Assembly: GCA_000017645.1 (NCBI GenBank)
Contig: CP000781.1
Coordinates: 806,001 to 870,000, forward strand
Length of the DNA stretch: 64,000 bases
Origin: Xanthobacter autotrophicus Py2
GTDB taxonomy: Bacteria; Pseudomonadota; Alphaproteobacteria; Rhizobiales; Xanthobacteraceae
Reading direction: 5' to 3'
The notes under the pieces were generated by a model. The model saw only the letters and a program-made list of their open reading frames with translations, ran no database searches and was not told the origin of the DNA. The position numbers were made by a program, and so were the translations under genes. Positions 26,717-36,765 of the stretch are shown here, one piece after another. Every line of letters starts with the position of its first letter. The first letter of the stretch is position 1.

Positions 26717-29151
26717 GGCTGGGTCTCCAGGTTATTGAGGTTGGGGATGAGGTCAGCGGCCCAGGCGACGCCGCGCAGACGCAGCCAGGCCGGCAGGAAA
26801 CCTTCGCGGCCGTGCTCTGCGACGACGCGCTCGATGGCGGCCTGATCGGTTTTCGAGGAAGCAGCGCAAAGCGCCAGCGCCACGTCGGACAGACCGAGTT
26901 CGAAGAGCCGGTTGCCCCGCCGGGATTGGCAGTAGTAGTCGCGCTTCGGCATCGCGCGGGCGAGGATCTCGATCTGGCGATCGTTGAGCCCGAACCGCCT
27001 ATAGATCGCCGTTATCTGCGGTTCGACCGCACGCTCGTTCGGCAACAGCAGCCGGGTCTGGCAGCTCTCGACGATGGCCGGCGCGATTGCCGAGCTGTCG
27101 ATGTCGGAGAGCGATTGGGTGGCGAAGACGACGGACGCGTTCTTCTTGCGGAGCGTCTTCAGCCACTCGCGGAGCTGGCCGGCGAAATCCTCGTCATCGA
27201 GCGCCAGCCAGCCTTCGTCGATAATGAGCAGCGTGGGGCTGCCGTCGAGGCGGTCCTCGATGCGGTGGAAGAGATAGGCGAGGACGGCTGGTGCGGCGGC
27301 CGTGCCGATCAGGCCTTCGGTCTCGAACGCCTGCACAACGGCTTCGCCAAGATGCTCGCTCTCGGCGTCGAGCAGCCGGCCATAGGCGCCACCGACGCAG
27401 TAGGGCCGAAGCGCCTGTTTGAGATCGTTCGATTGAAGGAGGACGGCGAGTCCGGTGAGAGTGCGCTCGCCAACCGGTGCGCTCGCCAGCGAGGTCAGCG
27501 CCGTCCAGATGTATTCCTTCACCTCCGGCGCGATCGTCACGCCCTCGCGCTGCAGGATCGCGACGATCCAATCCGCCGCCCACGCGCGTTCCGGCACGTG
27601 GTGGATGCCGGCGAGCGGTTGCAGCGAGACGCTATCGGCGGCGCCTTCTGTCAGGCCGCCGCCGAGATCATACCAGTCACCACCCATGGACAGCGCGGCC
27701 GCACGGATCGAGCCGCCGAAGTCGAAGGCGAAGACCTGTGAGCGAGGATAGCGCCGAAACTGCAACGCCATGAGCGCCAGCAGCACGGACTTCCCCGCGC
27801 CGGTCGGCCCGACCACCAGCGTATGGCCGACGTCGCCGACATGGAGGGAAAACCGGAACGGGGTTGATCCTTCGGTCCTGCCATAAAGCAAGGGGGGTTG
27901 CCCGAAATGCTCGTCCCGCTCCGGTCCCGCCCACACCGCCGACAGCGGAATCATATGGGCGAGATTGAGCGTCGAGACCGGCGGTTGCCGGACGTTGGCG
28001 TAGACATGGCCCGGCAGCGAGCCAAGCCAGGCGTCGACGGCGTTGATCGTCTCGGCCATCGCGGTGAAGTCACGGCCCTGAACGATCTTCTCCACCAGGC
28101 GCAGCTTCTCGGCTGCGATGCGTGGATCGGCGTCCCAGACGGCGACCGCCGCGGTGACATAGGCCTGACCGGCATAGTCGGCGCCGAGCTCCTGCAGCGC
28201 GAGGTCGGCATCGGCGGCCTTGTTCGCCGCGTCGGTATCGACGAGCACCGAAGCTTCGTTGGTCATCACCTCCTTGAGGATCGCCATGATGCTCTTGCGC
28301 TTGGCGAACCACTGCCGCCGGATCCTGGTGAGCAGCTTGGTGGCGTCGGTCTTGTCGAGAAGGACGGCGCGCGTCGACCAGCGATACGGAAAGGCCAGCC
28401 GGTTGAGGTCGTCGAGCAGCCCGGGCGTGGTCGCGGTCGGAAAGCCGACAATGGTGAGGATGCGGAGATGCGTGTCGCCGAGGCGCGGCTCCAACCCGCC
28501 GGTGAGCGGCTGATCGGCCAGCAGCGCATCGAGATACATCGGCGTCTCTGGCACCCGCACGCGATGGCGCTTGGTCGAGACGGTCGAGTGCAGATAGGTC
28601 AGCGTCTCACCGTCATCGAGCCATGCACATTCCGGCATGAAGTTCTCGACGAGCTGCAGCACGCGGTCCGTGCGATCAGCGAAGCCGCGCAGCGCCTCAT
28701 GAGGATCAAGACCGTTGTCGGCCTTGCCTTCATAGAGCCAGTTCTCGGCGCGGGCGGCGTCCTCGGCCGGCGGCAAATAGACGAAGGTCAGGAAGTAGCT
28801 GGACTCGAAGTGCGAGGCGTCTTCCTCGAAATCGGCCTTGCGTTCGGCGTCGACTAGCGCCGACGCCGGCTCGGGGAAACGGCTCACCGGATAGGCTCCG
28901 GCGCCATGGCGCTGCGCCTCGACGAAAATCGCCCATCCCGAGCCGAGGCGGCGGAAGGCGTTGTTAAGCCGGCCGGCCACGGCGACGAGTTCGGCCGGCA
29001 CCGCGGAATCCAGGTCGGGACCGCGAAAGCGAGCGGTGCGTTGGAAGCTGCCGTCCTTGTTGAGGACGATGCCCTCGCCCGCGAGCGCGGCCCAGGGCAG
29101 GAAGTCCGCGAGGCGGGTTGAGGTCCGGCGATATTCGGCAAGGTTCATCAT
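26713..29151 (-). CDS. trbE: Conjugal transfer ATPase TrbE (VirB4-like)
   Basis: An 812-residue ATPase with an N-terminal CagE/VirB4 domain and a C-terminal RecA-like domain containing VVGPTGAGKSVLLAL (Walker A) and LLIIDEGWLAL (Walker B), followed by ATQSLSDIDSSAIAPAIVESC. Its length fits TrbE. It powers assembly of the pilus and channel from the inner membrane. Starts MMNLAEYRR; the stop of trbJ's start region overlaps it by four bases. Intact. Confidence 0.94.
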   Translation of the reverse strand: MMNLAEYRRTSTRLADFLPWAALAGEGIVLNKDGSFQRTARFRGPDLDSAVPAELVAVAGRLNNAFRRLGSGWAIFVEAQRHGAGAYPVSRFPEPASALVDAERKADFEEDASHFESSYFLTFVYLPPAEDAARAENWLYEGKADNGLDPHEALRGFADRTDRVLQLVENFMPECAWLDDGETLTYLHSTVSTKRHRVRVPETPMYLDALLADQPLTGGLEPRLGDTHLRILTIVGFPTATTPGLLDDLNRLAFPYRWSTRAVLLDKTDATKLLTRIRRQWFAKRKSIMAILKEVMTNEASVLVDTDAANKAADADLALQELGADYAGQAYVTAAVAVWDADPRIAAEKLRLVEKIVQGRDFTAMAETINAVDAWLGSLPGHVYANVRQPPVSTLNLAHMIPLSAVWAGPERDEHFGQPPLLYGRTEGSTPFRFSLHVGDVGHTLVVGPTGAGKSVLLALMALQFRRYPRSQVFAFDFGGSIRAAALSMGGDWYDLGGGLTEGAADSVSLQPLAGIHHVPERAWAADWIVAILQREGVTIAPEVKEYIWTALTSLASAPVGERTLTGLAVLLQSNDLKQALRPYCVGGAYGRLLDAESEHLGEAVVQAFETEGLIGTAAAPAVLAYLFHRIEDRLDGSPTLLIIDEGWLALDDEDFAGQLREWLKTLRKKNASVVFATQSLSDIDSSAIAPAIVESCQTRLLLPNERAVEPQITAIYRRFGLNDRQIEILARAMPKRDYYCQSRRGNRLFELGLSDVALALCAASSKTDQAAIERVVAEHGREGFLPAWLRLRGVAWAADLIPNLNNLETQP

Positions 29152-29158
29152 TGGGGCC

Positions 29159-29440
29159 TCACGCGCTCAGATGGCCGGGAATGCGCAGGTGACGGCGCAC
29201 CACGTCGACGAATTGCGGATCGCGTTTGGCCGCCCACACGGCGGCGAAATGCCCGATCGCCCAGAGCCCGAGACCGACCAGCCAGAGGCGCAGGCCAAGG
29301 CCGAGCGCCGCCGCTAGCGTGCCGTTCAGGATCGCGATGGAGCGCGGCGCGCCGCCGAGCAGGATGTGCTCGGTGAGCGCCCGGTGGACCGGAACGGCAT
29401 AACCCGGCACTTCGCCGGCGCTGTCGATCAGGCTCGCCAT
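29159..29440 (-). CDS. trbD: Conjugal transfer protein TrbD (VirB3-like)
   Basis: A 93-residue membrane protein: GYAVPVHRALTEHILLGGAPR, a hydrophobic hairpin (IAILNGTLAAALGLGLRLWL, GLGLWAIGHFAAVWAA), then KRDPQFVDVVRRHLRIP. This is the VirB3/TrbD family. Its ATG overlaps the trbC stop (TGATG). It ends seven bases before trbE starts. Confidence 0.9.
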   Translation of the reverse strand: MASLIDSAGEVPGYAVPVHRALTEHILLGGAPRSIAILNGTLAAALGLGLRLWLVGLGLWAIGHFAAVWAAKRDPQFVDVVRRHLRIPGHLSA

Positions 29441-29772
29441 CAGACGAGCGCTCCGCCGCCGAAGGAGAAGAAGGAGAGGAAGAACGAGCTGGCCGCGAAG
29501 GCGATCGAGAGGCCGAACACGATCTGGATCAGTCTGCGAAAACCACCGCTCGTATCGCCGAAGGCGAGCGTCAAGCCGGTGATAATGATGATGATCACCG
29601 CCACGATCTTGGCGACCGGTCCCTCGATGGATTCGAGGATCGACTGCAGCGGCGCTTCCCACGGCATCGAGGAGCCGGAAGCGTAGGCGGCCGGCGCCAG
29701 CATCATGCTGAGGACAGTGACGGACACGGCCGTCGCGATATGATGGCGAACGCGCAGGGCATGGCGGATCAT
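29440..29772 (-). CDS. trbC: Conjugal transfer pilin TrbC (VirB2-like)
   Basis: A 110-residue pilin precursor: a long signal sequence (HIATAVSVTVLSMMLAPAAYASG), SSMPWEAPLQSILESIEGP, then two hydrophobic helices (VAKIVAVIIIIITGLTLAFG and IVFGLSIAFAASSFFLSFF). That is the VirB2 pattern in which the two-helix mature pilin is extracted from the membrane into the pilus. In IncP plasmids TraF, a signal-peptidase-like enzyme, circularises TrbC; a TraF-like gene is present at 38102. Confidence 0.92.
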   Translation of the reverse strand: MIRHALRVRHHIATAVSVTVLSMMLAPAAYASGSSMPWEAPLQSILESIEGPVAKIVAVIIIIITGLTLAFGDTSGGFRRLIQIVFGLSIAFAASSFFLSFFSFGGGALV

Positions 29773-30752
29773 GCAGGATCTCCTTGGGCGGACTGGGTTG
29801 TGGGGATGACGCGGTAGTCGCCGTCGGGCTGAAGGCCCTCGACGCGGGCGAGTTCGGCGAGGCGACGGGTCGAGCCGCGGCCGCTGAGCACGGCGACCAG
29901 ATCGATGGTCTCCGCGATCAGCGCGCGCGGGACGGTGATGACGGCTTCCTGAATGAGCTGCTCGAGGCGGCGCAGCGCGCCGAGCGCGGTGCCGGCGTGG
30001 ATCGTGCCAATGCCGCCCGGGTGGCCCGTCCCCCAGGCCTTGAGCAAATCCAGCGCCTCGGCGCCGCGCACCTCGCCGATCGGAATGCGATCGGGGCGCA
30101 AGCGCAGCGAGGAGCGGACGAGATCGGAGAGCGATGCGACGCCATCCTTCGTCCGCATGGCGACAAGGTTGGGCGCGGCGCATTGTAGCTCGCGCGTGTC
30201 CTCGATCAGCACGACGCGGTCGAAGGTCTTCGACACTTCGGCGAGCAAGGCGTTGGTGAGCGTGGTCTTGCCGGTCGAGGTGCCGCCGGCAACGAGGATG
30301 TTGCGGCGGTCCGCGACGGCGCGGCGGAGGATCTCAGCCTGTTCGGCCGACATGATCTCGGCGGCGACGTAGTCAGCGAGCGTGAAGACGGCGATGGCAG
30401 GTTTGCGGATCGCGAACGCCGGAGCGGCGACGACGGGCGGCAGAAGGCCTTCGAACCGCTCCCCCGTCTCGGGCAGCTCGGCCGAAACCCGCGGTGAACC
30501 CGAATGAACCTCGGCGCCGACATGATGCGCGACGAGGCGAACGATGCGTTCGCCGTCCGCGGGCGACAGACGCTCTCCTGTGTCGGACAGTCCCTCGGAC
30601 AGCCGGTCGATCCAGAGCCGCCCGTCGGGATTGAGCATCACCTCGACGATCGACGGGTCTTCCAGAAATCCGGCGATGGCGGGGCCGAGGGCCGTGCGCA
30701 ACATGCGTGCGCCTCGAAGGATCGCCTCTGATTGCTGGTGAGAAACCGCCAT
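29769..30752 (-). CDS. trbB: Conjugal transfer ATPase TrbB (VirB11-like)
   Basis: A 327-residue hexameric ATPase: N-terminal domain with [20 protein letters not shown], then [20 protein letters not shown] (Walker A), [15 protein letters not shown] (Asp box), [21 protein letters not shown] (Walker B) and [20 protein letters not shown] (His box). First gene of the trb operon; 169 bases separate it from the CopG-like gene, where a promoter may lie. Overlaps trbC by four bases. Confidence 0.94.
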   Translation of the reverse strand: MAVSHQQSEAILRGARMLRTALGPAIAGFLEDPSIVEVMLNPDGRLWIDRLSEGLSDTGERLSPADGERIVRLVAHHVGAEVHSGSPRVSAELPETGERFEGLLPPVVAAPAFAIRKPAIAVFTLADYVAAEIMSAEQAEILRRAVADRRNILVAGGTSTGKTTLTNALLAEVSKTFDRVVLIEDTRELQCAAPNLVAMRTKDGVASLSDLVRSSLRLRPDRIPIGEVRGAEALDLLKAWGTGHPGGIGTIHAGTALGALRRLEQLIQEAVITVPRALIAETIDLVAVLSGRGSTRRLAELARVEGLQPDGDYRVIPTTQSAQGDPA

Positions 30753-30921
30753 GTCGTCCCCGTTCTGCGCGGGACCGCAAACACGCGGCCCTGGATCGGG
30801 GATGAGTAGAAGAGGCAGAAATCAGGTCATGACAACAAGGAGAATGGGGTGGTAGGGCTCTGGCGTACAAAGACAGGGCGACGGCGGAACTGACAAACTC
30901 TTGCGATGTCCGGCGCGACCA

Positions 30922-31356
30922 TTATTCCGCGCCCGCGTTCCCCGCGACGTCTTCGGAAATCTCCTCACGCACCTTCGGGCCCTTCGCGAGTCGCCGTCCC
31001 AGTGCTGCGACAAACGCGTCGTAGCGCTCGCCCGCCTGCGCGCGTGCGGCCGCCTGCGCTGGCTCAGGTAATGGCGGATTGGTGGTGAGCCAGAAGCGAA
31101 CGAACACCGCCAGCATTTCCACCGAAATGCCGAGGTCGCGTTCCATGCGCGTCATGCGCCGGTCGAGTTGGTCCAATCGCTTGGTGGTCGCGGCTTCCTG
31201 GCGCTCGGCCGCATCCGGCGACAGGAACGACGCGATGGCCGCTTCAGCGACCAGAGATCTCGATTGGTCGCGCCGCGCAGCATAGGCGGCCAGCGCCTTC
31301 GTGACGTCCGGATCAAGATAGACCGAGAGCCGCTGCTTCTTCCGAATTTTCGTCAT
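30922..31356 (-). CDS. CopG/ribbon-helix-helix protein
   Basis: A 144-residue protein: the N terminus KKQRLSVYLDPDVTKALAAYA, RRDQSRSLVAEAAIASFL is a ribbon-helix-helix DNA-binding domain, followed by a helical region (LDQLDRRMTRMERDLGISVEML) and a hydrophobic segment FVRFWLTTNPPLP. This gene regularly sits between traG and trbB in trb-type elements and is labelled CopG family. It may control the transfer operons or assist the relaxosome. It starts eight bases after the traG stop. Confidence 0.85.
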   Translation of the reverse strand: MTKIRKKQRLSVYLDPDVTKALAAYAARRDQSRSLVAEAAIASFLSPDAAERQEAATTKRLDQLDRRMTRMERDLGISVEMLAVFVRFWLTTNPPLPEPAQAAARAQAGERYDAFVAALGRRLAKGPKVREEISEDVAGNAGAE

Positions 31357-31364
31357 CGGTGCAC

Positions 31365-33350
31365 TCAGAGATCCATGCCGTCATTGGGGTCGAGCGAGAC
31401 CTGCCGCGCGACCCCCTGCATGACCTGGTTCAGCCGGCCCGCACGGGCGGTGTCGTCATCGGCATCGTCGGCGCCATCGAGGTCGAACTCGTTGTCGATC
31501 GGAGCCTTCTTCTCGACACTCCTCGCCGTCGTTAGCTCGGGTTGCCGACGGCGCTCCGAGCCGGTCGGGTCGTCGTCACCCGTGCTGTCCTGCCGGGCGG
31601 CTGGATCGAGCGGTGGCCGCGACGGCAATGGAAGAACGCTCCAGTCGTCCGGTTTTCCCGCGGCTGGCTTCGCAAGCGCCGGCGGCGGCTGCACGCGCTC
31701 CTGAAAGCGGCGGTCCTCGAAGTAACGCGCTTTCTTCGCGCGGATGGGCGGTGTGCCGGCGACCATGACGATCTCGTCAGCGGGCGGGAGCTGCATCACC
31801 TCGCCGGCCGTCAGCAACGGGCGCGCCGTCTCCGATCGCGACACCATGAGATGCCCGAGCCAGGGGCTGAGCCGATGTCCAGCATAGTTGCGCATCGCGC
31901 GCATCTCGGTCGCCGTCCCCAAGGCATCTGACACGCGCTTGGCCGTCCGCTCGTCGTTGGTGGCGAAGCTGACGCGGATATGGCAGTTGTCGAGGATCGA
32001 ATTGTTCGGCCCATAGGCTTTCTCAATCTGATTGAGTGACTGGGCGATCAGGAAGCTCTTAAGTCCGTAGCCCGCCATGAACGCCAAGGCGCTCTCGAAG
32101 AAGTCGAGCCGCCCTAGCGCGGGAAACTCGTCGAGCATGAGCAGGAGCCGATGCCGCCGCCCCTTAGCATTGAGATCCTCCGTCAACCGGCGTCCGATCT
32201 GATTGAGGATCAGACGGATCAACGGCTTGGTGCGGGCGATGTCAGAGGGTGGCACCACGAGATAGAGCGTCGATGGCTGTGGCCCGCCGACAATGTCGGT
32301 GATCCGCCAATCGCAGCGGCGGGTTACCTCGGCGACGACCGGATCGCGATAGAGTCCGAGAAACGACATGGCGGTCGACAAGACACCTGAGCGCTCGTTG
32401 TCGGATTTGTTCAGCAGCTCGCGCGCGGCAGAGGCGATGACGGGATGCGGGCCCGCCTCGCCGAGATGCGCGGTCTTCATCATGGCGGCGAGTGTGGACT
32501 CGATCGGCCGCTTCGGATCGGACAAGAAGGCGGCGACGCCCGCGAGCGTCTTGTCCGCCTCCGCGTAGAGGACATGAAGGATTGCGCCAACTAGAAGCGA
32601 ATGGCTCGTTTTCTCCCAGTGGTTCCGCTTCTCCAGCGAGCCTTCCGGGTCGACCAGGATGTCAGCAATATTCTGGACGTCGCGGACCTCCCATTCGCCG
32701 CGGCGGACCTCGAGTAGCGGGTTGTAGGCCGACGACTTCGCGTTGGTGGGATCGAACAGCAGCACGCGTCCATGTCGGGCGCGGAAGCCGGCGGTGAGCT
32801 GCCAGTTCTCGCCCTTGATGTCGTGAACGATGGCGGAGCCGGGCCAGGTCAGCAGCGATGGCACCACCAGGCCGACGCCCTTGCCAGAGCGGGTCGGCGC
32901 GAAACACAGCACATGCTCTGGCCCGTCATGGCGAAGATAGGCGCGGTCGAACTTGCCGAGCACGACGCCATCGGGGCCAAGCAGACCGGCGGCCCGCACC
33001 TCATCGGCTCGCGCCCACCGCGCTGAGCCGTAGGTCTCGACATTCTTGGCCTCGCGCGCTCGCCAGACCGACATGCCGATGGCGACCGCGATGGCGATAA
33101 AGCCGCCCGATGCCGCGATATAGGCGCCCTCGACGAAAACGTGCGGTGCATAGGCATCGTAGAAGTACCACCACCAGAAGAAGGCCGGCGGATAATAGAT
33201 CTGCCAGCCGAAGAGTTCGAACCAAGGCCGGCCGAGCTGCGGCTGGAAGCCGAGCTGCCATGCCGTCCACTGCGTCGCGGCCCAGGTGGTCGCGAGCACA
33301 ATCAGGGAGACGACAAGGATTTGGCCCCAGAGGATTTTGGTGGCCGACAT
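31365..33350 (-). CDS. traG: Type IV coupling protein TraG (VirD4-like)
   Basis: A 661-residue coupling ATPase. Two N-terminal membrane segments (LVVSLIVLATTWAATQWT and GAYIAASGGFIAIAVAIGMSV) precede the motor domain with CFAPTRSGKGVGLVVPSLL (Walker A) and LLLMLDEFPALGRLDFFES (Walker B). It hands the relaxase-DNA complex to the Trb channel. The C-terminal 110 residues are charged and disordered and probably recognise the relaxase. AAAGGA precedes the ATG. The neighbouring relaxase ends 30 bases upstream of its start. Confidence 0.94.
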   Translation of the reverse strand: MSATKILWGQILVVSLIVLATTWAATQWTAWQLGFQPQLGRPWFELFGWQIYYPPAFFWWWYFYDAYAPHVFVEGAYIAASGGFIAIAVAIGMSVWRAREAKNVETYGSARWARADEVRAAGLLGPDGVVLGKFDRAYLRHDGPEHVLCFAPTRSGKGVGLVVPSLLTWPGSAIVHDIKGENWQLTAGFRARHGRVLLFDPTNAKSSAYNPLLEVRRGEWEVRDVQNIADILVDPEGSLEKRNHWEKTSHSLLVGAILHVLYAEADKTLAGVAAFLSDPKRPIESTLAAMMKTAHLGEAGPHPVIASAARELLNKSDNERSGVLSTAMSFLGLYRDPVVAEVTRRCDWRITDIVGGPQPSTLYLVVPPSDIARTKPLIRLILNQIGRRLTEDLNAKGRRHRLLLMLDEFPALGRLDFFESALAFMAGYGLKSFLIAQSLNQIEKAYGPNNSILDNCHIRVSFATNDERTAKRVSDALGTATEMRAMRNYAGHRLSPWLGHLMVSRSETARPLLTAGEVMQLPPADEIVMVAGTPPIRAKKARYFEDRRFQERVQPPPALAKPAAGKPDDWSVLPLPSRPPLDPAARQDSTGDDDPTGSERRRQPELTTARSVEKKAPIDNEFDLDGADDADDDTARAGRLNQVMQGVARQVSLDPNDGMDL

Positions 33351-33380
33351 AGCGGAGTCCTTTCTTGATGAGGCCGCGGT

Positions 33381-35120
33381 TCACAGGCCCAGCCCCCGCT
33401 TGCGGCCGAAGCTCCAATCGATGCCGCCGTCGCCTCGGGCGAGGCCGGAGACATGACGGCCAAGCTGTTTTTCGAGTGAGGGGGACCAGGGCACGAGCTG
33501 GAAGCCAAGGCCGTCATCGATCATCGCGAAGCGACCGGAGGCGAGTGCGATGCGCCGCTGGTAGGCGCCAGCGACATATTCCCCCGCTGCGGCCTTATTG
33601 AATGGGCGGCCGCTCTCTGCCGCGAGCTTCGCGCCGACGGCATCCAATTCGCGTCGGCGCAGCGTTTCGATCAGGTTGCGGCTGAAGCTGACGCCGCGGT
33701 TCTGACGTTCGGCCAGACCTTGCCCAATCAGGTGTTCGGCGCGCCGGTCCAGGGCTTCGCGCACCTCCGCGCCGAAGCCCCCGCCGCCGAGCGCAATCGG
33801 CTCGCGGGCGATCGACTGTCTATCAAGCCAAGTCGCACCTTTCGCCGTGATCTGCTGCTCGATGGTGAGGTCCGACCGGACTGCCATCGCGACGCGACGC
33901 TGTCCCTTCGCGTCGTCGAACCTGCGCAGCTCGACGATCGAGCCGGGTGCGCTGTCGCCGGCGGCGTCGAGGTCGGGCAGCTTGATGTGATGGGTGCGGC
34001 CGTCCGTGCCGTCGACCACGGCATAGGCTGTACCCGTCAGCTCATCGTCGAGACCGCGGGCGACCAGCCGACCGACCACAGGATCGTCCAGGCTTTCCCC
34101 GGCGAGCACATAGTTGGACGCACCGCGTTCGATGCCGTGTTCGGTCAGACCGCGATGGATGCGCTTGATGATGTCGCCGCGTTCACCGAGCTGGCGCAGC
34201 GTCGTTTCGGCGTTCTCCGAAATCGCCCACTGGCCGGGACCGATTTGGTCGGCCAGGCCGAGGGACCCAAGCTTTCGCAGGCGTCCGACTTTGAGCGTAT
34301 GAAATTCGTCGGGCTGGTGGTCGGGCCGCGGCGCGAGGTCGACGACACCGGTGCGGTAGCTGTCTCGGGCGAGCTGCCGATCAAGATTGGTCCAGCGCTC
34401 GGTCTCGATCTGGCGTTCGAGCGTGCGGCGGATTTCATGGTCGGTGCGCGGTCCGAGTTCTTGGGTGATCAGATCCCGTGCCCGATCGCGCATGCCTTCC
34501 TTGATGTAGTCGCGGGAGATGACGAGGTTCTCGCCATCCTCGCGCACACCGCGCACGATTAGGTGGACGTGCGGATGTTCGGTGTTCCAGTGATCGACGG
34601 CGACCCAATCGAGCTGGGTGCCGAGGTCCTTTTCCATCTGCCCGACCAAATCGCGGGCGAAAGTCTTGAGGTCCGCCATCTCCACGGCGTCGTCGGGCGA
34701 TACGATGAACCGGAAATGATGCCGGTCATTCTCGCACCGCTCCGCGAACGCCTTCGAGTCGGCGTCGTCGGCGCCAGGCCCGAACAGCCGGGCCCTCTCT
34801 CCGTCCCGGGTGACGCCCTCGCGGCGCAGATAATTGAGGTGAGTGTCGAGTGGCGCATTGCGTCCGCCGTGGCGGACCACACGCGCTTTGACGACGGTGC
34901 CGCGTGAGTGGGAGTTGATGAGCCGGTTGGCCTGCACCGACGCGCGCTGACCCTGGCCGAACCGAGAACGGTGGCCTGGCCCGATCGTGCCCTTGCGCGA
35001 GACGGAGCCGCCGGCGCGCTGGGCGGCAGCGAGTGCCTGGGCAATGAACGGTCGGGCGCGTTGCGCGCTCGTTGAGCGGATACGGCCTGGCCGGATACGG
35101 AAATCGTCCTCGCTGCTCAT
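33381..35120 (-). CDS. Relaxase/mobilisation nuclease (VirD2-like, DUF3363)
   Basis: A 579-residue relaxase. Residues about 60-240 form the nuclease with ANRLINSHSRGTVVKARVV (candidate Tyr positions lie further on), RHHFRFIVSPDDA, and the metal-binding His cluster WNTEHPHVHLIVRG; the C-terminal half is the DUF3363 region. It should nick oriT, stay bound to the DNA end and enter the recipient. The start MSSEDDFRIRPGRIRS was chosen over an upstream frame that lacks similarity. An IncP-like nic sequence lies 155 bases upstream, facing the gene start. Confidence 0.92.
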   Translation of the reverse strand: MSSEDDFRIRPGRIRSTSAQRARPFIAQALAAAQRAGGSVSRKGTIGPGHRSRFGQGQRASVQANRLINSHSRGTVVKARVVRHGGRNAPLDTHLNYLRREGVTRDGERARLFGPGADDADSKAFAERCENDRHHFRFIVSPDDAVEMADLKTFARDLVGQMEKDLGTQLDWVAVDHWNTEHPHVHLIVRGVREDGENLVISRDYIKEGMRDRARDLITQELGPRTDHEIRRTLERQIETERWTNLDRQLARDSYRTGVVDLAPRPDHQPDEFHTLKVGRLRKLGSLGLADQIGPGQWAISENAETTLRQLGERGDIIKRIHRGLTEHGIERGASNYVLAGESLDDPVVGRLVARGLDDELTGTAYAVVDGTDGRTHHIKLPDLDAAGDSAPGSIVELRRFDDAKGQRRVAMAVRSDLTIEQQITAKGATWLDRQSIAREPIALGGGGFGAEVREALDRRAEHLIGQGLAERQNRGVSFSRNLIETLRRRELDAVGAKLAAESGRPFNKAAAGEYVAGAYQRRIALASGRFAMIDDGLGFQLVPWSPSLEKQLGRHVSGLARGDGGIDWSFGRKRGLGL

Positions 35121-35247
35121 GCGCGCGCGGTCGCACATCGCGCCATCGCGCGGATAATCTTGGAGAATCGCGGAAGCCGCAGTCTGCGCCGGTAAGGCGC
35201 ACCTCGCGAATTCACTGCGTAAGCCCTTGAAAAAGCACAACCGAACC

Positions 35248-35282
35248 AAGGCGCACATCGCGCCCCTTTATCCTGCCCTCCT
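35248..35282 (+). other. Candidate oriT core with IncP-like nic site
   Basis: An imperfect inverted repeat (AAGGCGC at 35248-35254 against GCGCCCCTT at 35260-35268) is followed seven bases later by ATCCTGCCC, which matches the nic consensus (T)ATCCTG|C of IncP/MOBP-type origins; cleavage would fall between 35275 and 35276. In RP4 the same order, an inverted repeat then about eight bases then nic, is found. It sits directly upstream of the relaxase gene, where oriT is expected. Confidence 0.6.
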
Positions 35283-35676
35283 AATCGGTCGTATTTCCAC
35301 TGCTCTTGCGGACATCGTCGTTCATCCTTCCCGATGCGAGAATATACTATGCTGTTCGCCACGGCACGCCTCCGCTCGCGGGCTTCGAGTTCCGATGCGC
35401 CTTGCACTCCTCCGCGCTCTGCGACGGGGTGTTCCGGCTGCACGTCGGCAGCGCTCGAACCGTCGCGGCGCACTTTTCCATCGGATTGACGGAGCATCGT
35501 CACAGGCAATCGAGCGCGGTCCGGCCGTCTTCCGATCGGCACAGCCGCAGGCAAGATAACGTGCGTTCCGTCGGTCCTGGTCTGCATCGGTCCTCATCCG
35601 CCGAGGGCGGATCTCCATGTTCAGAATGGCGTCCGTCAGTTGCGGGCGCGCTGCATGTCTCGTGTCAGCAAGTTGC
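35283..35676. other. Non-coding stretch between oriT and IS110 transposase
   Basis: Short frames here have no recognisable product. Part is probably the oriT-flanking region and part the 3' non-coding end of the IS110-type element, whose boundary I cannot fix by eye because this family lacks long terminal repeats. Confidence 0.4.
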
Positions 35677-36765
35677 TCATCGGTGGGCTCCCAGGAGCTT
35701 GCGATCCTTGGTGTGCGCCCGCTGCGCGGCGTCGGCAGTGCTCGCTGCCGGATCGCCGAGATAGAAGGTGCCGTCGCTCCACATGGCGTGCATGATGACG
35801 GCCAGTTTGCGGGCCACGGCGACGCACGCCTTGCGATGGCAGGAGCGCTTGGCGATCTCCTGGCCCCAGGCCTTCACCTTGTCCTTGCCCTTGAAGCGGG
35901 TCAGCAGTCCCGATGCCGCCTCGTAGAGCGCGCGGCGCACATCAGAGTCCCCAGCCTTTGAGATACGCCCCTGCACGTCGATCGATGTGCCCGACTGCCA
36001 TCGCCTGGACGTCAGCCCGAAATAGGCGGCAACGTCGCGCGAGCGGCGGAAGCGGGACGGGTCGTCGATCGCCGTCATGAAGCTGAGCGCCGTCACCGGC
36101 CCGACGCCTGGGATCGCCATGAAGCGCCGGCACAGCTCGCTTTGCGCCACCAGCTTCACGACGAGATCGTGCAGCCGGCAATACTCCTTCCACAGCGCGG
36201 CGCGCGCCGACAGCATGGCGTCCATGAGCTCGCAGGACAGCGGATCGTCGGCCACCGCCTCCCGCACCGCCTGGTCGAACTTGCCGCGCGAGGTGCCACC
36301 GAGCTTGATCCCGAAGCTCTTCAGCGAGTGGCGGATGGCGTTCTCGAGATCGAGGAACTTGCGCTTCAGGTTGCGTCGATGCGTCAGCAGCAGGCGCATC
36401 CGGTAGCAGCTTTCCGTCTTCACGTGCGCCTGGCGGAACCAGCCTGTGCGCATGATGTGGGCGATCCCGAGGGCGTCCGCTGCGTCGGTCTTGTTGCGCT
36501 GGGCCGACATCGCGGCCCGCACATGCTGCGTCTCCAGGCAGATCGCCGGCAGGCCGAGCTTCTTGAGCTCGGGATGGAGCCAGGGCGACAGCGAGCCGGC
36601 CTCGTGGCCGACACGCTTCAATCGCCCAACGAAGGGCTTCAGCACCGCCAGCAACGCCTCCGGCTCGGTCGCCACCTTCACCGTCAGATGTACTTCACCG
36701 CGATCATCGACGACGCACACCGCCGTCTCCTCGATGGCCACGTCCAGCCCGCAAAAGAAGTCCAT
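35677..36765 (-). mobile_element. IS110-family transposase gene (DEDD/Ser recombinase)
   Basis: A 362-residue transposase. The N-terminal RuvC-like DEDD domain shows FFCGLDVAIEETAVCVVDDR (first Asp), GHEAGSLSPWLH (Glu) and AQRNKTDAADALGIAHIM (the two Asp); the C-terminal Tnp_20 domain shows FMAIPGVGPVTALSFMTAI, FRRSRDVAAYFGLTSRRW and the nucleophile-type Ser in GRISKAGDSDVRRALYEAA. All are IS110/IS1111 hallmarks, and the gene is intact. Current work shows that this family is guided by a bridge RNA from a non-coding end of the element, which here would be within about 36766-36955 or 35290-35676. The element separates oriT and relaxase from the lytic transglycosylase gene. I chose the ATG that gives the normal start MDFFCGLDVA. 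Confidence 0.9.
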
